Assembly: GCA_946478305.1 (NCBI GenBank)
Contig: CAMLBO010000004.1
Span: 47,394-111,393, forward strand
DNA length: 64,000 bases
Source: an uncultured Enterobacterales bacterium
GTDB taxonomy: Bacteria; Pseudomonadota; Gammaproteobacteria; Enterobacterales; Enterobacteriaceae
Reading direction: 5' to 3'
Part shown: positions 51,599 to 63,648 of the stretch, piece by piece
How the letters are laid out: the number at the start of each line of letters is the position of its first letter
Position numbering within the stretch: position 1 is the first letter of the stretch
The notes under the pieces: generated by a model
Told to the model about the DNA's origin: nothing
Seen by the model: the letters and a program-made list of their open reading frames with translations, nothing else
Databases searched by the model: none
Program-made: the position numbers and the translations under genes

Positions 51599-52843
51599 TC
51601 AGATCTCCCCCATCTGCCGTTTTCCGCCCGCCGTCAGCGTCCCTAAAGTAGCTCGACCACTGAAGTCGACCTCGAAATCATCCGCGGCTAAGTCCGGCGG
51701 GGAGCGCCCCTCGATAAAACTGGCCAGTTGCTGCGGCAGATACTGTGCATTCTTCTCACACCAGGGTGCGGCAGGAATGTACATCACGTTGCTGTCGAAC
51801 TCTCCATTATGTTCATTCTCTACGCTGTGGATCACGTCACAGTGCCAGAATACGGTATCGCCCGGTTGCAGATCGGGAATAGGGGAAATCCCACTCAGTA
51901 AAAGGGGATGCCATTTTTCTGATACTGACAGTGCCCGTCCTACAGCGGCATCACATAAGGAATCTTCAGGGACATCATCCTGCAACGCCCGCAGCAGCAT
52001 GTAAGCCATGGCATTGGCGACCGGAATAACATTGAGGGTTCCGGCATTTTTTCGCTGTGGCGTCAGGGCAGTCCAGCCCTGGAATGTGCGAAACATGGAA
52101 CACACAGCAGGTGAAGAAAATTCCCGCACCTGCGTGCGGCCTTCCGCCGCAAAAGGATCATATTTCTGCCATTCACCAGAAAAAACATGCCGGTATACAT
52201 GGCGGAAATTCTCATCCAGCCAGCGCTCAAGCGAGCCACCATCCACGTGCGGCGACAGCCCCAGCGAGCTTGAATGAGGGGGACGACGCCGGGTACGGTC
52301 GGCATAGGTCACAATGCGTTCGGCATCGAAATGCTGCTCACCCTGACTTTCACTGTCCCATAGCTGATTCAGAAAACACTGAACCGCCGTCATGCGTTCA
52401 TCCTGACGCGCTTCTACCTGCGGCGTTGACCAGTAAATCCCGTATATCTGGGGTTTGCTGGCAGCCAGCGTGCCGAAGTAGTTATCTTCAGCCGCGTGCT
52501 TGAGCCGCTCAACGAAATTGTTGTTATCAAGGTAATCGCCAACCGTCTGATTCCAGCCAGTGGCTTTTTCCTCACTGAATACACCCTGGATAGCACATAC
52601 GCCACGTTGCTTTATCAGGGCTTTTTGCTGCTCACTGACCCGATGATGAATAATGTCGTCAGCATGCAGGCGCGGTACAGGATTCTCGCCCCGGTCCAGG
52701 GTTTCGCGGATGGCCCCGATCTGCTGTTTGATATCCTGCTCTACGGCCTGAAAGACTGCGGCGTAATTTGGCAGCGCCTGACGAAGCTGCTTTTTAACGT
52801 CAATGATTGCCTGTGGAATATTGTCAATCTTAAGTGATGGCAT
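51599..52843 (-). CDS. YbiU-like DUF1479 protein, probable Fe(II)/2-oxoglutarate oxygenase fold
   Basis: A 414-residue member of the DUF1479 family (E. coli YbiU, 421 residues). Relatives have the double-stranded beta-helix fold of Fe(II)/2-oxoglutarate dioxygenases. A likely metal triad is His199-x-Asp201 in [12 protein letters not shown] and His339 in [10 protein letters not shown]. The substrate is unknown. Family segments FFGTLxAS-like [29 protein letters not shown] and [13 protein letters not shown] are conserved. Whether it is the ybiU orthologue is uncertain, because identity looks moderate and the location differs from E. coli. A perfect inverted repeat lies 63-88 bases upstream of its start. 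Confidence 0.88.
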   Translation of the reverse strand: MPSLKIDNIPQAIIDVKKQLRQALPNYAAVFQAVEQDIKQQIGAIRETLDRGENPVPRLHADDIIHHRVSEQQKALIKQRGVCAIQGVFSEEKATGWNQTVGDYLDNNNFVERLKHAAEDNYFGTLAASKPQIYGIYWSTPQVEARQDERMTAVQCFLNQLWDSESQGEQHFDAERIVTYADRTRRRPPHSSSLGLSPHVDGGSLERWLDENFRHVYRHVFSGEWQKYDPFAAEGRTQVREFSSPAVCSMFRTFQGWTALTPQRKNAGTLNVIPVANAMAYMLLRALQDDVPEDSLCDAAVGRALSVSEKWHPLLLSGISPIPDLQPGDTVFWHCDVIHSVENEHNGEFDSNVMYIPAAPWCEKNAQYLPQQLASFIEGRSPPDLAADDFEVDFSGRATLGTLTAGGKRQMGEI

Positions 52844-53234
52844 AGTCGTTGCTCTCTTAATAAAAGGGCCGCCTGCATGTGCAGCGCTGAAGAAGAGGAA
52901 TCAACGTTAATTAAATAAACTTTTAATTAACATTTCATTGACGATTATGCGTTTTAAAGGGGAAATAAAAAGGGATGAATCTGGGTGGCAATTTCCTCTT
53001 TATGATCTTATATGACATCGCAAGCCAGTCCTGCGGGTTTCAACCATTTGAAATCCGTTCCTGCCATTGTTACCCTTCTCCTATAAATCCGACATAAATC
53101 ACAATTTCCCGGCCTTTCGTCATAGCCTGATAACAAATACTGTACATATTTACTTAATCTCTTAGGATCAGCTTCCTAACATAGTGAATACTAAGAAATC
53201 AGCCACCCGCTCCGAGAGCCTGAAGAGTAAAATC
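52844..53234. promoter_or_regulatory. Divergent ybiU-like/maeA spacer with inverted repeat
   Basis: This 391-base AT-rich region contains no gene. At 52906-52931 there is a perfect 10-bp inverted repeat, GTTAATTAAA and TTTAATTAAC, with a six-base centre. It is operator-like and lies upstream of the ybiU-like gene. In-frame codons 53184-53234 ahead of maeA are read as leader, not coding. Confidence 0.5.
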
Positions 53235-54932
53235 ATGGAACTTGAATACGAGAGTAAACGCCCGCTGTACATCCCGCACGCTGGCCCTATCCTGCTGGAA
53301 TTCCCGCTGCTTAATAAAGGCAGTGCGTTCACCGAAGAAGAACGCAGTAACTTCAATTTGCATGGCCTGCTGCCGGAAGCCGTTGAAACCATAGAAGAAC
53401 AAGCCGAACGCGCCTACCGTCAGTTTCAAGATTTCAAAACCGACATCGATAAACATATCTATCTGCGCAATATTCAGGACACCAACGAAACCCTGTTTTA
53501 TCGCCTGATTGACTCCCATCTCAGCGAAATGATGCCGGTTATCTACACCCCGACCGTAGGTGAAGCCTGCGAGCACTTCTCAGATATCTATCGCCGTGCC
53601 CGGGGTCTGTTTATCTCTTATCCGAACCGCGCCCACATCGACGACATGCTGCAAAACGCCACTAAACAGCATGTGAAAGTCGTGGTAGTGACCGACGGCG
53701 AACGTATTCTCGGCCTTGGCGACCAGGGCATCGGTGGAATGGGTATTCCGATTGGTAAGCTGTCACTCTATACCGCCTGCGGTGGTATCAGCCCGGCTTA
53801 CACCCTGCCAGTCGTACTGGACGCAGGCACCAATAATCCGCAATTGCTCAATGACCCGCTTTATATGGGCTGGCGTCATCCGCGTATTACTGGCGACGAA
53901 TATTACGCTTTCGTGGATCAGTTCATCGAAGCGGTCAAAGTACGCTGGCCAAACGTGCTGCTGCAGTTTGAAGACTTTGCACAGAAAAATGCGATGCCGC
54001 TGCTGACACGCTACCGTGATGAACTCTGCTGTTTCAACGACGACATTCAGGGTACCGCGTCCGTGACGCTCGGCAGCTTGATCGCCGCCTGTAAAGCCGC
54101 CGGCAGCCGCCTGCGCGACCAGACGGTGACCTTCCTCGGGGCAGGTTCTGCCGGTTGCGGTATTGCTGAGCAGATCATTGCGCAGATGAAATCCGAAGGG
54201 CTGAGCGAAGAAGAAGCCCGCGCCCGCGTCTTTATGGTGGACAGATTCGGCCTCTTGACCGACAAACTGCCTAACCTGCTCGATTTCCAAAGTAAGCTGA
54301 CGCAAAAAAGCGCCGATCTCAACGTCTGGGGGCTGAACAACGACAGCATCTCCCTCCTGGATGTGGTTCGCTATGCCAAACCGACCGTGCTGATTGGTGT
54401 ATCAGGACAACCGGGACTGTTTACTGAAGAGCTGATCCGCGAGATGCATAAGCACTGCGCGCGTCCGATTGTCATGCCACTGAGCAACCCGACGTCACGC
54501 GTTGAAGCGCAACCGGCTGATATCATCAACTGGACCGACGGTGCTGCACTGGTCGCGACCGGCAGCCCGTTTGCCCCTGTGCATTACAAGGGCCAGGTTT
54601 ACCCTATTGCACAGTGCAACAACTCCTATATTTTCCCAGGTATTGGTCTGGCCGTCGTCGCGTCGGGTGCAACCCGCGTGACTGATGGCATGCTGATGGC
54701 CGCCAGCCGTGCGCTGGCCGAGTGCTCACCGCTGGCTACCGACGGCGTGGGGTCACTGCTGCCTGATGTTGATGATATTCAGGGCGTATCAAAATGCATT
54801 GCGATGGAAGTGGGTAAAGCCGCGCAGTTGCAGGGTGTGGCGATGGTCACGTCAGAAGATGCGCTGTCGAAGGCTATCGAACACAACTTTTGGGCACCAC
54901 AGTACCGTGACTACAAACGTACCTCCTTCTAA
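53235..54932 (+). CDS. maeA: NAD-dependent malic enzyme
   Basis: MaeA (SfcA) oxidatively decarboxylates malate to pyruvate and CO2 with NAD+, in gluconeogenic growth on C4 acids. It has 565 residues from ATG 53235 ([18 protein letters not shown]), the E. coli length. The N-terminal malic domain contains the catalytic Tyr in [13 protein letters not shown] and the Lys/metal region in [23 protein letters not shown]. The NAD-binding Rossmann motif is [15 protein letters not shown], and LVATGSPF is conserved. A GTG at 53184 would add 17 residues and is less likely. It is not next to cdd or sanA in E. coli. Confidence 0.97.
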   Translation: MELEYESKRPLYIPHAGPILLEFPLLNKGSAFTEEERSNFNLHGLLPEAVETIEEQAERAYRQFQDFKTDIDKHIYLRNIQDTNETLFYRLIDSHLSEMMPVIYTPTVGEACEHFSDIYRRARGLFISYPNRAHIDDMLQNATKQHVKVVVVTDGERILGLGDQGIGGMGIPIGKLSLYTACGGISPAYTLPVVLDAGTNNPQLLNDPLYMGWRHPRITGDEYYAFVDQFIEAVKVRWPNVLLQFEDFAQKNAMPLLTRYRDELCCFNDDIQGTASVTLGSLIAACKAAGSRLRDQTVTFLGAGSAGCGIAEQIIAQMKSEGLSEEEARARVFMVDRFGLLTDKLPNLLDFQSKLTQKSADLNVWGLNNDSISLLDVVRYAKPTVLIGVSGQPGLFTEELIREMHKHCARPIVMPLSNPTSRVEAQPADIINWTDGAALVATGSPFAPVHYKGQVYPIAQCNNSYIFPGIGLAVVASGATRVTDGMLMAASRALAECSPLATDGVGSLLPDVDDIQGVSKCIAMEVGKAAQLQGVAMVTSEDALSKAIEHNFWAPQYRDYKRTSF

Positions 54933-54962
54933 CTAAGGCGCGTTGTAGACTGTATTGATCCG

Positions 54963-54993
54963 GGCCAATGTCTTATGCATTGGCCTTTTTTTT
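54963..54993 (+). terminator. Intrinsic terminator after maeA
   Basis: A perfect stem GGCCAATG/CATTGGCC (54963-54970 and 54978-54985) followed by eight T. Confidence 0.92.
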
Positions 54994-55128
54994 ATGAGCA
55001 AAATGCTGCACCGGTTGCAAACCATCTAGTAATTCACTGAAAATTGCCGAAAAATTCCGCGAAGCCCCTAGATCGCGCTTTGTGCTTATTGCATGGTTCC
55101 CGCAGGTCAAGTAGCCTTGAAACCCTGA

Positions 55129-56097
<969 letters not shown>

Positions 56098-56109
56098 TAT
56101 CAAGCAGCA

Positions 56110-56136
56110 AAAGGGCGCCTGAGCGCCCTTTGTTTT
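56110..56136. terminator. Bidirectional terminator between sanA and mglC
   Basis: A perfect stem AAAGGGCGC/GCGCCCTTT (56110-56118 and 56123-56131) with a four-base loop, between convergent genes, and a T-rich tail on the plus strand. Confidence 0.88.
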
Positions 56137-56157
56137 ATCGAAATTCTGTAATGAAAA

Positions 56158-57168
56158 TTACTTCTTCTTCGCGTATTTCAGTGAATCCAGCGCCACGGCG
56201 AAGATAATGATCGAGCCCTTAATGATGTACTGCCAGTAAGGGTTCACACCAATGTACGTCAGGCCGTAGTTGATCACGGTAAAGATCAGTACCCCGGTTA
56301 CGACACCGGCGACGGAACCTACGCCACCCGCAAACGACACCCCACCGACGACACAAGCCGCGATAGCATCGAGTTCATACATGAAACCAAGGTTATTGGT
56401 CGCACTGCCGATACGCCCAGCTTCCAGCAAACCGCCAAAGGCGTAGAACACACCAGACAACGCATAAATCATGATCAGGTTTAAGGGGACGTTCACACCG
56501 GACACTTTTGCCGCTTCCGGGTTACCGCCGATGGCGAAGATATTTTTACCAAAGCGGGTTTTATTCCAAAGTACCCAGACGAAGCCAATAGCTATCAGCG
56601 CGTAGAAGGTAATGAATGAAAGCTTCAGGCCGCCAATCTGAATAAAGCCCTGCGCGAAATGCGAGAAACCCGGGTCGAAACCGGCGACCGGAGATGAGCC
56701 CACGTAGTCGTAATACAGCGAGTTAATGCCGTAAACGATAATCATGGTACCTAACGTGGTAATAAAAGGCGTCACATTCAGGTAGGCGATAATAATACCG
56801 TTCAGTAACCCAATCAGCGCCCCAATAATACACACGGTCAAAATAACCAGCGGAATAGGCACGACTTCCAGATTCGGAAAGACCTTATTAACGTTATCCA
56901 TGGCCTGCAACATGGTGGCGGCTACCACAGCAGCTAACCCCACCTGACGCCCTGCTGAAAGGTCCGTCCCCTGAGTCACAATCAAACCCGCCACGCCAAG
57001 TGCGATAATTACGCGCACCGAGGATTGGGTAAGAATATTACCTAAGTTAACCAAACTCAGGAAACTTGGGTCCTGGATAATAATAATTGCCAGTAATACC
57101 AGCAACACCACATAAATCCCGCCCTCTTTTAAATAAGTGAGCAAACTTTTCTTATTTAATGCTTTCAT
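56158..57168 (-). CDS. mglC: Galactose/methyl galactoside ABC transporter permease MglC
   Basis: The inner-membrane permease of the high-affinity beta-methylgalactoside importer (AraH/RbsC family). It has 336 residues, as in E. coli, with eight to ten hydrophobic helices. Conserved segments are SVRVIIALGVAGLIVTQGTDLSAGRQVG, FAIGGNPEAAKVSGVNV and AACVVGGVSFAGGVGSV. It is the last gene of mglBAC, 18 bases after mglA. Confidence 0.98.
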   Translation of the reverse strand: MKALNKKSLLTYLKEGGIYVVLLVLLAIIIIQDPSFLSLVNLGNILTQSSVRVIIALGVAGLIVTQGTDLSAGRQVGLAAVVAATMLQAMDNVNKVFPNLEVVPIPLVILTVCIIGALIGLLNGIIIAYLNVTPFITTLGTMIIVYGINSLYYDYVGSSPVAGFDPGFSHFAQGFIQIGGLKLSFITFYALIAIGFVWVLWNKTRFGKNIFAIGGNPEAAKVSGVNVPLNLIMIYALSGVFYAFGGLLEAGRIGSATNNLGFMYELDAIAACVVGGVSFAGGVGSVAGVVTGVLIFTVINYGLTYIGVNPYWQYIIKGSIIIFAVALDSLKYAKKK

Positions 57169-57186
57169 AATAAGAACCCTTAAAAA

Positions 57187-58737
57187 TTAGAGGTGCAAGG
57201 ATGCAAGGCGTAAGATTTCATTCTGCGAGGTTGTTTTAGTGTCAACAATTCCCGCAACATGTCCATTGCTCATAACCAATATTCTGTCTGTAATTCCCAA
57301 AAGCTCAGGCATCTCGGAAGAGATAATAATGATCCCTTTCTCTTTTTTAGCCAGCTCGGTGATTAACTGATAAATTTCAAACTTCGCACCCACGTCGATA
57401 CCGCGTGTCGGTTCATCCAGCATCAGGATTTCTGGCTGGGTTAATAACCAGCGGCCAATAATCACTTTTTGCTGATTTCCACCGGAGAGCGAACCAATAT
57501 TGGTGCGGTGTCCGGGTGTTTTTACCCGCATGGCATCGATAACCCATTGGGTATCGCTCTTCATGCGGCCAACGTCGAGCAGACCCATTTTATTTTTGTA
57601 GTTACGAATATTGGAAATAAGCGAGTTAAAGCCGATGTCCAGATAGGCGTAAATACCGGTTGAACGGCGCTCTTCGGTCACTAAGGCAAAACCGTGGTTA
57701 ATGGCTTCGTTAGCACTGTGATTATTAATTTTCTTGCCGTGCAGCTTAATGGTGCCAGCCACTTTCTCGCGGATACCAAACAGGGTTTCCACAATGTCAG
57801 TACGCTTGGCGCCTACCAGACCGGCAATCCCCAAAATCTCACCCTTATGCAGATCAAAGGAGATATCCCGGATAGAAGGCTGGCGCAGCGACGTGAGATT
57901 ACGGACTTCCAGAATGACCTCTCCCGGTACATTCAGGCGATCCGGAAAACGCTGGCTCAGGGAACGGCCCACCATCATGGAAATTATTTTATCCATGTCG
58001 AGACCTTCCAGAGGCTGAGAAATGATCCACTGGCCATCGCGCAGAATCGTTATCTCATCACACAGCTGGAAAATTTCTTCCATCTTGTGAGAGATATACA
58101 CAATGCCGCAGCCACGATCTTTCAGCTTGCGAATAATCGTGAACAGATGGTTGACCTCTTTTTCGGTCAACGATGATGTCGGCTCATCCATAATCACGAT
58201 TTTCGCGTTATAGGAGAAAGCTTTAGCAATTTCAATCATCTGCATCTGGGAAACGGACAGCTTGCCGACTTTCTCGCGCGGATCGATATCAATATCCAGC
58301 TCGTCGAAAATGGCTTTGGTGTCGCGGTACATCTTGTCCTGATCGACGAAGATACCTTTGGTCGGATAACGCCCGAGCCACATGTTGTCCATGACGGTAC
58401 GCTGCAACACCAGGTTTAATTCCTGATGGACCATCGACACGCCCTGTTCCAGTGCTTCTTTTGAACTTTTAAAATTAATTTCCTGCCCCTGAAACAAAAT
58501 GGTGCCGGAATCTTTGCTGTAAATACCAAACAAGCATTTTAATAACGTGGATTTCCCCGCGCCATTCTCACCCATCAGGGCATGAATAGAGTGCGGTCGA
58601 ACTTTTAAATTCACATTATCGAGTGCCTTGACGCCAGGAAATGATTTATTGATACCACTCATTTCCAGCAAAAACTCGCGGGGTTGCTCGCTGTTTTTAT
58701 CAGACAATGTTTTGTCAGGGCTATTCATATCGGCCAT
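57187..58737 (-). CDS. mglA: Galactose/methyl galactoside ABC transporter ATP-binding protein MglA
   Basis: The duplicated ATPase of the Mgl importer. It has 516 residues from ATG 58737 (E. coli 506). The first nucleotide-binding domain has Walker [10 protein letters not shown] and Walker [14 protein letters not shown]. The second has a degenerate Walker A (GLVGAKRTD), signature [15 protein letters not shown] and Walker [13 protein letters not shown]. This asymmetry is normal for carbohydrate-importer ATPases. An alternative ATG at 58728 or a TTG at 58752 cannot be excluded; none has a strong Shine-Dalgarno. A hairpin separates it from mglB. Confidence 0.97.
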   Translation of the reverse strand: MADMNSPDKTLSDKNSEQPREFLLEMSGINKSFPGVKALDNVNLKVRPHSIHALMGENGAGKSTLLKCLFGIYSKDSGTILFQGQEINFKSSKEALEQGVSMVHQELNLVLQRTVMDNMWLGRYPTKGIFVDQDKMYRDTKAIFDELDIDIDPREKVGKLSVSQMQMIEIAKAFSYNAKIVIMDEPTSSLTEKEVNHLFTIIRKLKDRGCGIVYISHKMEEIFQLCDEITILRDGQWIISQPLEGLDMDKIISMMVGRSLSQRFPDRLNVPGEVILEVRNLTSLRQPSIRDISFDLHKGEILGIAGLVGAKRTDIVETLFGIREKVAGTIKLHGKKINNHSANEAINHGFALVTEERRSTGIYAYLDIGFNSLISNIRNYKNKMGLLDVGRMKSDTQWVIDAMRVKTPGHRTNIGSLSGGNQQKVIIGRWLLTQPEILMLDEPTRGIDVGAKFEIYQLITELAKKEKGIIIISSEMPELLGITDRILVMSNGHVAGIVDTKTTSQNEILRLASLHL

Positions 58738-58788
58738 AGTTGTACCAGGCAAAAGATAAAAAAAACTGAGATATTAATTCCCGATATC

Positions 58789-58828
58789 GTCAAAACGGCC
58801 GGCCAGTAAACTGACCGGCGTTTTCGAC
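58789..58828 (-). other. Hairpin between mglB and mglA
   Basis: A long imperfect stem-loop: GTCAAAACGGCCGG on one side pairs with CCGGCGTTTTCGAC on the other. No T run follows. In E. coli the mglB-mglA gap carries a structure that stabilises the abundant mglB message; the same role is inferred here. Confidence 0.55.
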
Positions 58829-58971
58829 ATAAAGTCCTGTTAGCAGGTATTAACGTCGTTCAACTCTATTTTTGAAACCCTTCATTAAATCAGATTTCAC
58901 TTTCACTTCTTATTAATGCCACTGCTTAGCTATATGTTTAGCTATTTTCTTGTCTGTCCGTTTTCTCTGAA

Positions 58972-59970
58972 TTATTTAACAAAGTTAGATAGGTTAGATT
59001 GATCTACGGCTACGTAAGGAATACGTACCACTTTGTTTTCAATTTTCCACTTGGTGCCATCGGCAGCAGGTTTGCCATCAGCCAGGTTTTTCGCTAAATC
59101 GAAGGTCGCTTTAGCCTGATTGTCAGCATCGTTAAGCACGGTACCGGCCATGGCGCCAGATTTCACGAGTGCCAGCGCTTCAGGCAACGCATCCACACCG
59201 AAGACCGGAATACTGGATTTGTTATGCGATTTCAGTGCTTCTACTGCACCCATTGCCATTGCATCGTTGTTGGCGATAACCACTTCGATTTTGTCAGCGT
59301 TTGGACCAGACAACCAAGCATCCATCTTGTCTTTCGCCTGTGCGGTATCCCACATGGCGGTATCAAGTTGCAGCTGCTGAGTTTTCAGGCCTTCTTTACC
59401 ATTAAGGGTGCTGATGACGTATTTGGTACGGGCTTCAGCATCCGGATGGCCCGGTTCGCCTTTAATCAGCACGTACTGGATCACGCCATCTTTGTTCAGG
59501 TCCCAGGCTGGCGTGGCTTTCCAATGTTTAGCGATCAGTTCACCCTGGATAATGCCAGACTCTTTAGAATCAGTACCGACGTAGTAAGCCTTGTCATAGC
59601 TGTCCAGATCTTTACGGGACGGCTCTTTGTTATAGAAAACAACCGGAATGCCAGCGCCGCGAGCTTTCTCGATAATCACAGGGGCCGCAGCCGGGTCAAC
59701 CAGGTTAATTGCCAGTGCTTTTACACCCTTCGCCAGCATAACGTCGACCTGGTCATTCTGGGTGGACTGGCTGTTTTGCGAGTCGTTCATCAGCAGTTGC
59801 ACACCAGGAGACGCTTTCGCATCTTTCTCGATGGCTTTACGCACTACCGACATGAAGTTGTCATCATATTTATAAATGGTGACACCGATTTTAGTATCAG
59901 CAGCATGGGCAGCAACGCCAAACATCATGCTTGCAGCCAGAGTAGCCAGGGTGAAGACCTTCTTATTCAT
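58972..59970 (-). CDS. mglB: Galactose/glucose-binding protein MglB
   Basis: A periplasmic binding protein for galactose and glucose that feeds MglAC and signals to the Trg chemoreceptor. It has 332 residues, as in E. coli. The signal peptide is [23 protein letters not shown], followed by mature [17 protein letters not shown]. The calcium-binding loop is visible in [16 protein letters not shown] and the sugar-binding residues in [16 protein letters not shown] and [11 protein letters not shown]. It is the first and most highly expressed gene of the operon, with a leader of about 175 nt. Confidence 0.98.
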   Translation of the reverse strand: MNKKVFTLATLAASMMFGVAAHAADTKIGVTIYKYDDNFMSVVRKAIEKDAKASPGVQLLMNDSQNSQSTQNDQVDVMLAKGVKALAINLVDPAAAPVIIEKARGAGIPVVFYNKEPSRKDLDSYDKAYYVGTDSKESGIIQGELIAKHWKATPAWDLNKDGVIQYVLIKGEPGHPDAEARTKYVISTLNGKEGLKTQQLQLDTAMWDTAQAKDKMDAWLSGPNADKIEVVIANNDAMAMGAVEALKSHNKSSIPVFGVDALPEALALVKSGAMAGTVLNDADNQAKATFDLAKNLADGKPAADGTKWKIENKVVRIPYVAVDQSNLSNFVK

Positions 59971-60151
59971 TTGTATCTCCGGTTATGTAGGGTGGTACAG
60001 AAGTTGGCACCGGCAATCCATGTGGGAGCAGTGCGTCCGCGCCTCAACAATTCTGCGGTACCTGCCTTCCTTGACGTCTGACTTCCTGACTCGCTGTGAA
60101 ACCTGTCCGTTAAGTCGGACAAAAACTGAACCATGTAGAAAACGAATGAAT

Positions 60152-60210
60152 CATAATGGCGGTAATGTTAATAAACTGTGAAAGTTCTCACAGATTGAAA
60201 ACGGTTACAC
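60152..60210 (-). promoter_or_regulatory. mglBAC promoter with Gal operator and CRP-like site
   Basis: On the minus strand, GTGTAACCGTTTTCAA (60210-60195) matches 13 of the 14 defined positions of the GalR/GalS consensus GTGTAANCGNTTNCAC. TGTGA and TCACA arms (60192-60176) form a CRP-like palindrome, but with a 7-base rather than 6-base centre. CATTAT at 60157-60152 is a -10-like hexamer, with a start near 60145 and the CRP site at about -40. Catabolite activation and galactose-relieved repression are expected. Confidence 0.6.
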
Positions 60211-60222
60211 GGCGTTATTTAA

Positions 60223-61269
60223 TTAATAAGTGACCGGTGCCACATTTTGCCATGGAGCAACCGAATGGCGCCTGACCAGCGTGGGCATGAAACAGTGTGA
60301 AACCCCCGCCACCAGCTGGTTCGATGCGCCTTTCAGAGCCAATTCAGTGGCTAATGTCGCCATAGAAACAATTGGATAGCGAACCGTCGTCAATTTCGGG
60401 CTGGTGTAGCGCGCAATGGGGATATCGTCGAATCCAACCAGTGAAAAATCCTGCGGAACATTGATACCGTTTTCTTTCAATACGGCCAGCGCCCCTGCCG
60501 CCATGGCATCGTTGTAAGCGAAAACGGCGCTCAGGTGCAGGTTGCGTCCCAACAATTCAACCATCGCCGCTTCCCCACCCTGCAGGTCGGGCGAACCTTG
60601 CGCGCGCCAGCTATCCGGAGGCGGCTGACGTGTCTGCGTCATGGGTGCTGACGCGTCCTGCGTCATCGCGGCCAGATAACCCTGATGGCGCTGTAATTCG
60701 TCTTCAATACCGTGATTGGAACCGATATAACCGATGCGCTGATGCCCCTGCGACAGCAGCAGCCGTGTCGCCATTTCGGCACCCACCACGTTATTGAGCG
60801 ATACGCAGCGATGTTCATAACCCGGGATCACGCGGTTAACCAGCACCATGCCCGGCACTTGGTCCAGAAAATGGGAAAGTTCGTCATCACCCAGTGCTTT
60901 TGCGTGCACAATCAGGGCGTTACAGCGCTGGCGGATCAGCACTTCTATCGCGTGACGCTCTTTCTCAGCTTCATGGTAACTGTTACCGATCAGCACATAT
61001 TTATGATGCCGCTGAGCCACCATATCGACGGCTTTGACCAGTGCCCCAAAGAAGGGGTCGGACACGTCCATGACCACCACGCCGATAGTGTCGCTGCTCT
61101 GCGTGGCCAGAGCCTGCGCATTTGCATTAGGCCGGTAACCGAGTACGGCCACAGCCTGCAACACCTGTTCGCGGGCCTCTTTGCTCGCAATCGCCGGGTT
61201 ATTCAGAACACGTGAAACTGTCGCAACTGAGACACCCGCCAGCTTCGCTACATCACGAATGGTGACCAT
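60223..61269 (-). CDS. galS: Galactose isorepressor GalS
   Basis: A LacI-family regulator of galactose transport genes including mgl. It has 348 residues from ATG 61269 (E. coli 346). The helix-turn-helix [20 protein letters not shown] is at the N-terminus, the hinge in [11 protein letters not shown], and the periplasmic-binding-like effector domain follows. [24 protein letters not shown] and [14 protein letters not shown] are nearly identical to GalS. An ATG at 61281 is rejected because GGAG falls just after it and is spaced for 61269. It lies directly upstream of mglB, as in E. coli. Confidence 0.97.
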   Translation of the reverse strand: MVTIRDVAKLAGVSVATVSRVLNNPAIASKEAREQVLQAVAVLGYRPNANAQALATQSSDTIGVVVMDVSDPFFGALVKAVDMVAQRHHKYVLIGNSYHEAEKERHAIEVLIRQRCNALIVHAKALGDDELSHFLDQVPGMVLVNRVIPGYEHRCVSLNNVVGAEMATRLLLSQGHQRIGYIGSNHGIEDELQRHQGYLAAMTQDASAPMTQTRQPPPDSWRAQGSPDLQGGEAAMVELLGRNLHLSAVFAYNDAMAAGALAVLKENGINVPQDFSLVGFDDIPIARYTSPKLTTVRYPIVSMATLATELALKGASNQLVAGVSHCFMPTLVRRHSVAPWQNVAPVTY

Positions 61270-61450
61270 AGGTCGCTCCATATTGTGACGACGAAGGGGT
61301 TACGCGGGGTGCATCAATGCGAAAGGAGTAGGGAGGAAAGCTAAGGGATAACACCCAGGTGGTAAGAAAAGAATTCAAAAAAGGCCGCAGTACAGTGATC
61401 ATGGTGTTTCCTGTTTTAGTGTAACGATCGGCTAACTCTGCACGACCGCT

Positions 61451-61512
61451 ATCCTAAACGCTTTGCGAAAACACCTGCGTGAATCTCGTCACAGGAAAGA
61501 AAACGTTTACAT
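61451..61512 (-). promoter_or_regulatory. galS promoter with Gal operator and CRP site
   Basis: On the minus strand a Gal-operator-like ATGTAAACGTTTTCTT (61512-61497) is followed by a CRP site, TGTGA/TCACG arms with a 6-base centre (61493-61478, 9 of 10). A -10-like TAGGAT lies at 61456-61451, giving a start near 61444 with CRP at about -41. The operator-to-CRP spacing (19 bp) is almost the same as at mglB, which fits autoregulation by GalS. Confidence 0.6.
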
Positions 61513-61556
61513 ACAATTTTGCAACCTTTCTCTCATATTCATCATTTTGATGAATA

Positions 61557-62714
61557 TCAATCCTGGGCTGTTAGCTCAACGCCTGACGCTTTAATGGTCA
61601 GTTTTCGCCATAACCACTCCAGCGGTCCCTGGCGGAAATAGCGCAGCCAGACCAGGGTTACCCCCACATTCATCATCCAAACCAGAGGCACCAGGGCCAG
61701 CAGTTGCAACCGGTCAAAGTGCAGGAAGAAACCCAATACATTGAAGAATGTGGTGCAGATTAACGTCTGTAACAGATAGTTCGTGAGGGCCATGCGTCCG
61801 ACCTGAGCGATCCAGTGCGCAAGCCGTAGCCTGGAGAGTTGCGGCCAAAAGCCATAACAGAGCGCAAGGTAGGCCACCGCCTGCATCAGCCCACCGATTT
61901 CGCGCGGTGCCTGCAACAGAAAACCGCTCCAGCGGTAATCCCAGCCGAGATGCCACTGCAAGTAAATCGCCGGGATCTGGATAAGTAATGAAAGCGGTAA
62001 CAGGAGCGCAGCCAGCTGCCGGTAGTGACGCAGACTAAAGCCGCCGCGTAACCAGGTGCTGCGCATCAACCCCGCCCCAAGCAACATCGCCCCGGCCAGT
62101 TCCCAGCCATACTGCACCCCCACGGCAATCAGGCTCGATGACAACAGATCAAGACGGTTACGGATGGCTTCCAGTCCGCCCTTCAGTTTCCAGAACTGTT
62201 CATACTGGATCTCCGCCGGGCCGGGCAACCAGAAGCTTCCCGCTTTGGGCGTAGAGATAAAACCAAGCATCAGTAACACCGCAACGCCGATCAGGTAGAG
62301 CATAATGCCGGTATTGATCAACGACTGACTGCTGCGCCCTTCCCTGACCATACGCCAGCACACCAGCCCGATGAGGCCATAGGAGAGCAGAATATCGCCG
62401 TCCCAGAAAAATGTGGCATGCAGCAGACCGCACAGCACAAGCAGGGATAAGCGAGACTGAATCCAATGCTTTCCACGAGGCAACAACAGATACAGGCCGC
62501 CGCCAAACAAAATGGCGAACATCATCAGGAACTTACCCTGTGCCACCGCATCAAGCACTGCCCAGGTCAGCGCATCGCTGTGCGAAGGTTGCCCGGCAAA
62601 AGCAGGGTTCAGATAAGCGGCCTTCGGCAGACCAAAAGCGCTGATATTGAGCAGAAGAATACCGAAAATGGCGATGCCACGGGCAAAGTCCAGCGTGGCA
62701 ATACGTTGGCGCAT
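61557..62714 (-). CDS. yeiB: DUF418 membrane protein YeiB
   Basis: An uncharacterised inner-membrane protein with about ten hydrophobic helices and a C-terminal DUF418 domain. It has 385 residues, as in E. coli YeiB. It starts MRQRIATLDFARGIAIFGILLLNIS, the family signature. Other conserved parts are FAILFGGGLYLLLPRG, ALTNYLLQTLICTTFF and the C-terminal YFRQGPLEWLWR. It sits between folE and galS in the E. coli order; gap sizes (129 and about 290 bases) allow separate promoters. Confidence 0.95.
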   Translation of the reverse strand: MRQRIATLDFARGIAIFGILLLNISAFGLPKAAYLNPAFAGQPSHSDALTWAVLDAVAQGKFLMMFAILFGGGLYLLLPRGKHWIQSRLSLLVLCGLLHATFFWDGDILLSYGLIGLVCWRMVREGRSSQSLINTGIMLYLIGVAVLLMLGFISTPKAGSFWLPGPAEIQYEQFWKLKGGLEAIRNRLDLLSSSLIAVGVQYGWELAGAMLLGAGLMRSTWLRGGFSLRHYRQLAALLLPLSLLIQIPAIYLQWHLGWDYRWSGFLLQAPREIGGLMQAVAYLALCYGFWPQLSRLRLAHWIAQVGRMALTNYLLQTLICTTFFNVLGFFLHFDRLQLLALVPLVWMMNVGVTLVWLRYFRQGPLEWLWRKLTIKASGVELTAQD

Positions 62715-62843
62715 TCCTGACGTTCCTTTATGGAATTTATTGAGGATTTCTAAGGATAAATCAAAAAAGAAGAGACGACATCCAAAGTCATTGGCGTGAC
62801 AGCCAGGCAGCAGCGAACGCTACTGCCCTTTAAGTGGCGAAAA

Positions 62844-63509
62844 TTACGAAGGATGTCTTACCGTGCGCAGAAATTCCTGACGGGTATTCTGGCTCGACTT
62901 AAACAGGCCGCCAAGCGATGTCGTCGTCGTGGCGCTGGTTGCATCACGAATGCCACGGGCTTTTACGCAGTAATGGACTGCGTCTATTGAAACGGCCACA
63001 TTGGTGGTGCCAAGCAGAGTTTGCAGAGCCAGCAGAATTTGCTGAGTCAGACGCTCCTGCACCTGCGGGCGCTGTGAGAAAAATTGAACGATACGGTTAA
63101 TCTTCGACAAGCCTATCACTTTATCTTTCGGAATATAGGCCACGGTAGCTTTGCCATCGATGGTCACAAAGTGATGCTCGCAGGTACTGGTCAGAGTGAT
63201 GTCGCGAACCGTCACCATTTCATCGACCTTCATCTTGTTTTCGATAACGGTGATTTTTGGGAAGTTGGCGTAATCCAGACCGGAGAAGATCTCATCCACA
63301 TACATTTTGGCGATGCGTCTTGGCGTTTCGGTCAGACTGTCGTCGGTCAGATCAAGATTAAGCAACTGCATGATAGCGGTCATGTGTTCCTGAATCTGCT
63401 GCTTACGTGTTTCATTATCGATAGGCAGCGGTTCACGCAGTGGGGTTTCCAGACCACGGGCCATTAACGCCTCATGGACCAGAATGGCTTCTTTACTTAA
63501 CGTCGACAT
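62844..63509 (-). CDS. folE: GTP cyclohydrolase I
   Basis: Converts GTP to 7,8-dihydroneopterin triphosphate, the first step of tetrahydrofolate synthesis, as a homodecamer in the cytosol. It has 221 residues (E. coli 222). The zinc ligands are Cys110 and His113 in [11 protein letters not shown] and Cys181 in [11 protein letters not shown]; His112 is also conserved. The C-terminal [15 protein letters not shown] is typical. GGAGAGAAAAC precedes the ATG. Confidence 0.98.
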   Translation of the reverse strand: MSTLSKEAILVHEALMARGLETPLREPLPIDNETRKQQIQEHMTAIMQLLNLDLTDDSLTETPRRIAKMYVDEIFSGLDYANFPKITVIENKMKVDEMVTVRDITLTSTCEHHFVTIDGKATVAYIPKDKVIGLSKINRIVQFFSQRPQVQERLTQQILLALQTLLGTTNVAVSIDAVHYCVKARGIRDATSATTTTSLGGLFKSSQNTRQEFLRTVRHPS

Positions 63510-63648
63510 GTTTTCTCTCCGGCAGGTCCTGCAAATGTAGTCAATTTGACGCAGATCACGTCAAAAAGAGGTGGCTTACTGTAGTGGAGAGCGGATCCAG
63601 AATCCAGTGATTGTGTTTCATGATAGGTGAAATAGCTGCACGTTATCA

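Noticed and set aside
59224..60081. 285-codon open frame on the plus strand opposite mglB
   Set aside because: It is a mirror of the strongly coded mglB gene, runs into the mgl leader and has no homology.
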